The position numbers and the translations under genes were made by a program. The notes beneath the pieces are model-generated. The model was not told the DNA's origin. It worked only from the letters and a program-made list of their open reading frames with translations, and did not search any database. 64,000 nucleotides of DNA, taken from positions 30,868,001 to 30,932,000 of the forward strand of contig NC_092580.1 of assembly GCF_037975245.1 (NCBI RefSeq). Reading direction: 5' to 3'. The DNA comes from Apostichopus japonicus (lineage: Eukaryota > Echinodermata > Holothuroidea > Aspidochirotida > Stichopodidae). This document shows, piece by piece, positions 53,401 through 62,400 of this stretch; the stretch's first letter is position 1; the number at the start of each line of letters is the position of its first letter.

Positions 53401-56400
53401 TCCTTGCAACCAAAATATTTATGATTAAGAATTGAATATAAAATATAATGCTGAGACTAATGAAGCTTAAATTAAAAATTGTGCAATTGCTTTTTCAATT
53501 TTTAGAAAACAAGCTTCTGGGAACATCACATGGCTCACCGACCTAAGTTACGCCGATCTTCAGTCGAAATACAAAGTCGTAGTCCCTTCAAACATTAGGG
53601 AGACCAAGAGGCGTAAGAGGGTGAGGAAAGAAAGCCTGGACACCAAGTCAGATGTGCAGAAGGCCGTGGTTCAATCACTCATCATGGTGAGAATGGACAC
53701 ACAATTCTTTACTCATTCATCTTACAAGAAACACCGTCCAAATAGTTTGAGAGAAATCAAAGTTTCCAGCTCTTTCCTCTCTTGCAAAGCCAAAAGTTTC
53801 AAACAATTTCAGCAAGTCATTTTGTGTCAACCTTTTATCCTTTTGCTTTACATTTTTCAAAGTTCCTATGTGTCCTACTACCCCTCCCCCTCCCCCCTCC
53901 CATCCTACTTTCATCTTCCATCACCCCTCAACCTCCTTGCCTTCCTTCCTTCCTTTGAATAGCTTTATCTTACACCACCCCCTCCCCCCTCCAAACTTAC
54001 AACAAGACAAAAATAAGGAAGAAAATGGATGTTATGGTCCTTTTTTTAAATTTTCATTTTCCCCATCTACTTCTTTGTGTGCTCCATTTGAGTACAGTTA
54101 TTATACAATGCTGTTGGACTTTTATTTTCTCTAAATGCATCTCAAAGAAGTGACAAAATGATCTCAAAAACTGCTGCGAAGTAATTTCTTTTTTTTAACT
54201 TTTAAGTAAAAAGCACCCTCATTTGTTAATTATCCAAACCAAATTGTATTTTTTTTTAACTTTTAAATTACGTAAGAAATGCAGCAATTATCGTAAAGTG
54301 TTTTATTTTTCTCTCAAGATTTGCAGAGAGCAACCAAATAAGAATGCAATAGTTATGATGAGGATTAATTCTAACTTCTTGATTTCTTCTGCTTCTTTTT
54401 TCATTTCCTCTATGCAGGGCGCCCTCCATACACAAAGCTATAAAGGATACAGTCCAAGTGTCATGTTTGAAATTTTCAACCAATTTGACGAAGCTCTCTT
54501 ACACGATGCATTCATGTATCTCAGGGAAGTCAGCATTTGTTCTAGATCGGTATGTTTGCCCAAAATGATTTTGACTATGAGCCCCCCACACCCCTCTCCT
54601 TCTCCCACCTTCTTTTTTTGGGGATGGGTGGCAGAATATGATGCCCACAGGCTACCTGTTCAAACACCCTTGCTCTGTACTGATAATAACAGTGGAAACA
54701 AGCCTGATTTAACTTATTATCTGATGATAAAATTACAGCAAACGAAAAGAGACTCTAAATAGGTATAAATAGCTATATATTAACATATGTATATCTTTCC
54801 AGATCCAGTTTAAGGAATCACAAATTATTTTGAGTTTGTAAGATATATATATATATATATATATATATGCTGAGCGATCGTCAGCCAACTCCGAGGTGTC
54901 TGATGATCGCTCACCGCGTGAAACTCTGAGTTACAACTACTAGTGTTCCACTAGTCACAACTAGTCTCAACATAGATATATATTTATACTTACAGGGATG
55001 TGCTCACACTGGGCAGCACCGGGCGGCTGCACTCAGCAGTTCTGAATGCTGCTCAGCACAAACAATATTTTAAACATTTCCACTTTGTTGATGATAATTT
55101 AACAAATTTTACCATAACCAAAATCTGGGAGAATACACGGTACAGAATAGGAAAAATAGCACCACCTAAGCATACTTCATATATGCAAAATTTATCCAGT
55201 GGGGAGGGGTTACCCGACCCATGAGATCCCTCTCCCAGGGTGTGGATCACACTACCACACAATCTGCCCGGCACTCAAATATTCCTGAGCACATCCCTGT
55301 ATATATATATATAAATATATAAACATACATATATATTTTTTCTGGAGTGCTAATGTTTAGCAGCAAAGTTGTTTGGTTCTTTCTCAGTATCGTCTTCAAA
55401 TTCATAAATACAGTCTGTACTTAATGAATGATTAAAAATATGTAGTTGTCATCCGTTCCACTCCATGTCTAACATGTTTTCCCATCAGCGTGTTTTAGTA
55501 CCTGTTTCCTTCATCTCATTTCAGAGAAATATCAGGGAGGTAGGTCTCCCTCTTCTGAAGAGGGTCCTACCACACGTCCCCATGTCCTACCAGCTGTCTC
55601 AGGGTTACTATAAATTCTTTGTGTCTAAGATTACAAAGGAGATACTGTTGTCTGCTGCAGAACTTTACACAAAAGTCTTGGAAGCAGAAGATGGTAACCA
55701 ATTTCATTTTGTTTACATTCAAATTTAATTTTATGGCTAACTAGAGGAGCTGTCTGCACCTCTTTAAATTAAAAATAAATAAATAAATCAAGGAAATATC
55801 AGAAAATGGTCATTCCTGTGTATCTGTGGCTGAAGTTAGGCTTTCCTGGTAACCATGGTTATGTATTACGGTTTCCATTTCAAGTTAGGTCTAACATCAG
55901 TGGGATATGTTTTAGTTCAGTTTATGGAACCATATTTCGCTCTTTAGATTTATACTAATGAATCAGTTTCATGAATATAGCATATCACCCAGTGATGCCT
56001 TTTATATACAAGCAATTGAGTTAGTACGGCCGAAAAAGAAGGAAAAAAAACAGAAATAAAACTAGGTTACGATTTTGTTAAACCTCCATTGTTTTGTTCT
56101 ATTATGATGGTTAATCAACACAGTGATTGAAGGTACAATCAGTGGAAAGTGTAGGTGATTGCATCCACAAAACTTAAAAAAGTACTATGTGGGTTACTCA
56201 TTAGTAATGACACATGATTAAGGAGTGTTAGCTCAGTGGTTAACGCCGGTGCCTTTCGATCATAAGGTCCAGAGTTCGAGTCACTCACCGATTAATGTAT
56301 GTCGTCCACTTACAGAGTTGTTGACAATTGACAATTCATAATCATTGACGTTAAATATGAATCTAAGAGACTGACTTCCGTCAGCTTGCTGCTTTGATAA

Positions 56401-59400
56401 GCCAATGATGGCTTCTTCTGTCATTGTTTCTGGTTTATTTTTACAGATTTGGTGAACATACCGATGGATCCATCCGGTGAATACTGTGCCGTAACCTTGG
56501 TAACACTGGCCATGGGTCAGGTATGTGTTTTTGTGCTTCTTCTTCTTCTTGTTATGATAATGTTACTTGTAAAACACTGCCAAGGCACCATGTTAGAGAA
56601 AAACAAGGGCTGTAACAGCTGGAAAGAACCCTACAAGTCTGAATCGATATCAAACAATATAGAATATCTCTGCGACCAGATTGTGTGAAAACGTATTATG
56701 TGAAACTGGTGCGAAACAAGGATTGCCTCCTACCTAGCCTAGCCATAGGTAGGCTGCAGCCCCCTCAGCTTTCTGACTATTCACATGTTGCCTAAATTTC
56801 CTTTCAGTTATGATTTTTGTCCCTGATCAAGAAACTCCATAAAGGCAAGGTCACCAGGATAGATGATATGTTTAAGATGTTGATTGGGATGAATTCAGTA
56901 TTACATATCTGATGTGACGTGATAAATCAAGTTCAGATTAGATTGCTAGATTGATAGAAAACTTGACAATACTAAATCAGAGAGAATAATTCACCGAATG
57001 TAATGGAATAGTGATCGAAAAAGTTGGAGGTCTAAAGTGTAGGTTGGAGGTGTCCAAAATGGAGGTGCTGTTTTTTCACAATCTGGACCAGTTACCAAAT
57101 TACTTTTACGAAGGGGGAGGGGGGGGGGTAAATTAAATGTTGGGGTATGTCAGTTGCAGTTGTATATTTTGGTATTCTTTGCATGGGTATTAAAAACTAC
57201 AGATGCCGGTATTATTATCGAATTTAAACGATGTTGGGTTTATCTTTAATTCCAGGGAAACTTGGAGGTAAAAATTCCAGACCAGATCATACACTTTGAT
57301 AAGAATGCCGTACAAGATGGAAAATTTAAAAGGCTGGGTAAGAGAAGGAGGTTGGAGGATGGAGAGACTGAGGAGGATGAGGAAGACGAAGATGAGGAAG
57401 AAGATGATGATGATGAGGAGGATGAGGATGATGAGGATGAGGATGATGAACAGCTCGAGGGGGGTGAAGCGGAACTTCGCAGACTCCTCTCCGAGACCCA
57501 GGCCGAGTTACAGAGGTATGATAATCTTCCTGAAGTAAGCAGCAAGGGCGGCGATGATGGTGGATCCACTCTGGAAGCCATTTTGGAAAGAGGCGACGTA
57601 GAACTGAAAATCGATGAAAACGTCGGCAAAAGTGAGACTACACAGCCGGCCGAGAGCATTCAAGAGGTCATAGAAGCGAAAGAACAGTCGAGCGCACCCT
57701 CGTCGTCTTCCAAGGCTGTCCAAGGAAAAAGGGCCGCCAAAGGGAAACAGATCTTTCAAAAGGACGGAGAGAGGATTCTGAAGGGAGACGACGTAGTCGC
57801 TCACTTCCAATTACCGTCGTCTGAGATGTCGACCGGCAATAATCTCCTGTTGCTGAGAGGACATTTTAAGAGGCAGCTCTCCTCAGCGGATTCCATCTCC
57901 ATGAAAGATGACGTGCTCATCAACTCCTGTGACCTCACTCTAAGGATGTATCGCAGTTCTCTGGAGAAAGAGGCAGAGAGGGTCCAAGATATGAAAAAGT
58001 CTGGTTCCTTGCTAGAATTTTTGGAAAGTGAAAAATATGTCTCGGGCCGATTTGTTCCATTCAGACAACATCATCCGACTACCGTGTCTAGCGTGAAGTT
58101 GGACAACTGGTTGAAACCAACGGTTGTGCAAAATAGGGAGACCACCTGGCAGTCTTTTAAGTTGCAGTAAGTCTATGATTTGATCAATTTTAAATAAATT
58201 TGAATAAATTTTGTATGCTATAGATTTATTCAGGCAATTCAACTAGCATATCTCACTTTTGTTATTTTACAATTTCTCTTACCCTTCTAACCTTTACTAT
58301 GTAATACACTCCCTGTATCTCTTCTAACCTGTGGTATGTTACACTTTCCCTTACCCCCTCTAACCTGTGGTATGTTACACTTTCCCTTACCCCCTCTAAC
58401 CTGTGGTATGTTACACATTCCCTTACCCCTCCTAACTTGTGGTATGTTACACTTTCCCTTACCCCTTCTACCCTTTAGTATGTAATGCACTCCCCATTTT
58501 CCCCTCTAACCTGTGGTATGTTACACTTTCCTCTTACCCCCTCTAACCTGTGGTATGTTACACTTTCCTTTACCCCTTTTAACTTGTGGTATGTTACACT
58601 TTCCCTTATCCCTCCTAACTTGTGGTATGTTACACTTTCCCTTACCCCTTCTAAATTGTGTAATGTAACACTTTCCCCTTACCCCCTCTAACCTGTGGTA
58701 TGTTACACTTTCCCTTACCCCTTCTAACCTGTGGTATGTTACCCTTTCCCCTTACCCCCTCTAACCTGTGGTATGTTACACTTTCCTTTACCCCTTTTAA
58801 CTTGTGGTATGTTACACTTTCCCTTACCCCTTCTAAATTGTGTAATGTTACACTTTCCCTTACCCCTCTAACCTGTGGTATGTTACACTTTCCCTTACCC
58901 TTTTTAACTTGTGGTATGTTACACTTTCCCTTACCCCTTCTAAATTGTGGTATGTTACACTTTCCCTTACCCCTCTAACCTGTGGTATGTTACACTTTCC
59001 CTTACCCCTCCTAACTTGTGGTATGTTACACTTTCCCTTACCCCTCCTAACTTGTGGTATGTTACACTTTCCCTTACCCCTTCTAAATTGTGTAATGTAA
59101 CACTTTCCCCTTACCCCCTCTAACCTGTGGTATGTTACACTTTGCCTTACCCCTCCTAACTTGTGGTATGTTACACTTTCCCTTACCCCTTTTAACTTGT
59201 GGTATGTTACACTTTCCCTTACCCCTTTTAACTTGTGGTATGTTACACTTTCCCTTACCCAGGGGTCGAAATTTAGAATATTTACCACTATTCCAGCGGA
59301 ATAGTGGATATGAAAATACACTATTCCGTCTCATTTTCCACTATTCCTTAATTTCCTTGGAAACTATAAAAAGATTTTAAAAAAATAACATAACAAAACA

Positions 59401-62400
59401 AAATTATATGTTGAGTCTTCTGTTGGGTTATTGATAATCATTTGTGTTTTGGGTACCGAGGCAAGAAAGCAGGTAACCCAGGACGCAGGTTGTAAAACCC
59501 ACTCACAAGGGCAATGTCAATGGCTAGTTTCACACACTTCAGGGTATACAGGTCACACGGACACCCACGGCCAAGCGCGGGAAGGTTGCTGTAATAAATC
59601 AGCCTCGCGGGAAATGTTTTGAACAATATTGCCATTCCATATTTATTTTTTTTAATTTATATTCTATGTTGGTTAGTAACGTTTTCTTTCGTATGAATTT
59701 GACTTCTGTTCAGCGTTCCCTCTAATGTTCGGGATTCCCTTCAACTTGCTCAGTAATCCAGCAAAGAAAATATTTGTCTGCTGGAAATCCCCCCATTGTT
59801 TTCTTGCATTCGCGTTTAGATTATACTGTACTCAATGCACAACGTATTCACTTCACTGTGTAGAGGGGGAAAAAACGAAAATCAGTAGAGAAATTACCGA
59901 TTGTGTACGAAAAGTAAGTTGGTACATCTTCCAAATTTTACGAAAAGATCCAGCAAAACACTTTCGAAAAATTCACGCGAATCTGGCATATCGTGCTAAA
60001 TGCAACTAATGTCATGTTAACAAGGCTCTAGTACACCCATCTATGAATAAACCGTAAGACCGCATCTGGTGTTAAGAGGAAGAAAAAGTATTTTCTAGAA
60101 TTTCCAAAAATACGCAAAATAATATCCTACCATAGTTAAGTGTATAGCTAATAGCCTAACCACCCCGTCGGTTACGGATCACACGTAACTACAAAACACA
60201 ACTAACTGTATTTTGCAAAGTTGACGTTTTCTACAAGAACATGGAAACAATATTAGGCATTTAGTGAATCATGCCAAGTGGCCTGAAAAATGTCATTACA
60301 AGGGTTACTTTCATAAAGATGGCCATAGCTATAGGGACCTTGATATCGTGCTATGCTTGTATAGTATGGACTGCGCCTCGTGTATCATGGGGAATATATT
60401 GTTTTGTTCATGCGGAGGAGTCCGTTGGCTTGAGGTGTGTTTTACTTATCTAAATGTTACGGGGATATTTTACCTACTTTTCTTGAACGTCTAAGATAAT
60501 ATTTCGCATAACTTCACCGATCCTTTACTGACTGACCTAATTAATTCTAGAATGGAGCCAAAACAGTTTAACTCCATGTAACGTTTCTTGGAAACGTGCC
60601 AAAAAATGTTAACAAACAGGTGTTAGATAGGGGATGAGCTCAGTTGTTTGGCAAGGTACCTCGGAAAATTCCCAGCACATGTATAGCCTAACGAAGTATT
60701 TAAGTAGGGTTAAACACTGCAGTTGTAAACTTATGTACGTATATTCATTGTTAGGCAGTCTAGAAACGGGGCTTTGCCGAACGTTGTTTGTTTCATAATA
60801 TCGGAAGTTCTGTGAGTTTAACTTTTTAAAGATTGTAATACATTTTAAATGTCTTTTCATAATATAATATTGCTACAGTCTCCAACTTGTCATTTTAAAA
60901 TTTTCATCAGTTTCGTGAAAATTTAAATTCCAAAATTTGTTATTATTTTGCATCTTCAACTGCTAATTTTTTATCGCCAGACATGCAAAATTACCAATAT
61001 TTTCAGGGGGCCTTCGCCCTTGGACACCCACAAGCATAGGCGTAGGAGCCTAATTTGATTTGGGGGCTGAAACGACTTGCCCGAAAAATATAACCAAAAT
61101 CGAGAAATCGGCAGTTGTTTTATTGTGTTCGCGGGAAATTGAACAAGGATTTCCAACACTGTACTACCTGTTACCCACGAGGTGATAATTTTTCCCTGAT
61201 ACGCGATGGTATACGGAACGTGTAAAGTGCAATAAATTGGAGGATACTGTAAGGCTTGCTATACTGTGCAAGTGCAGTTGGCTACGGAACATGTATATAT
61301 GTACTGTACATAACTGCAACTCACGTGTAATTTACAGACAGTTTCTTTTGTATTTCTGGGCAAGTTTTTACGCCCGGGAAACAAATAAAATTAATATTGT
61401 TGCCTGACTAGTGACAGGCAAGTAAAATTTAGATGGATTTGTCCAAGTTTGTTGTTAGCTATCACTTTTAGCACTATCCATACGGAATAATGAACCCAAG
61501 CAACCTGCTATTCCGTTCATGATTTCACTATCTCAGGATAGCGGAATAGCGTAAATTTCGACCCCTGTTACCCCTTATAAACTGTGGTATGTTACACTTT
61601 CCCTTACCCCTTCTAAATTGTGGTTTGTTACACTTTCCCTTACCCCTTCTCACCTGTGGTATGTTACAATTTCCTTAACCCCTTCTCACCTGTGGTATGT
61701 TACACTTTCCCTAACCCCTTCTAAAATGTGGTATGTTACACTTTCCCTTACCCTTTCTAACCTGTGGTATGTTACACTTTCCCTAACCCCTTCTAAAATG
61801 TGGTATGTTACACTTTCGCCTTACCCCCTCTAACCTGTGGTATGTTACACTTTCCCTTACCCTTTCTAACCTGTGGTATGTTACACTTTCCCTAACCCCT
61901 TCTACCCTTTAGTATGTAATGCACTCCCCATTTTCCCTTCTAACCTGTGGTATGTTCGCACTTCCCGTTAGCCATCCGGCTGACCTTAAGTCAGAAGCTA
62001 ACACAGAACTTATTACAGATGGACAAAATACTTTGCATATTACAGAACACCCACAAGCCTGATCTGATGAAAATTGTTTTAACTTAGCAGGTGTTGAGGT
62101 ATATGCAAGATATTAGGATTTTAGCGTGGCGTCTGAAATATTTCTTTCTGCCACCTTATAGTGTTACATCTTCTGTGTTTGTAGTAACAAGAAGAAACTT
62201 GTTTAACTCACAGTCAAAATATAGTATAAATATTCATGAAGATGAGTTTGTATGTTAATGCTGCTGTTGTTGTTGTTGAATAATGTTTTAAAGATTTCTG
62301 ACATTATACTCAGAATTGATTAAAATTTTCACCATGTACAGTTCTATTCATCCACATCACACTGAATTTTGATTCTGTTTTTTTTTTAACATCAACAGTT

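Noticed and set aside
56221-56292. Functional tRNA gene
   Set aside because: A and B boxes match, but the anticodon loop is 8 bases, the T stem is weak, and a long non-tRNA tail is attached; a tRNA-derived SINE is more likely.
57358-57470. Acidic low-complexity run as a frameshifted or non-coding microsatellite
   Set aside because: It is in frame within the 911-nt GTF3C1 exon 31, and the vertebrate protein has an acidic stretch at the same place after the VRIPEQIIVVD-like segment.
58287-59334. Overlapping repetitive open frames on both strands (NIPQVRRGKGK..., CGMLHFPLP...)
   Set aside because: Both strands stay open because the 36-bp unit lacks stops in several frames; this is an array artefact.
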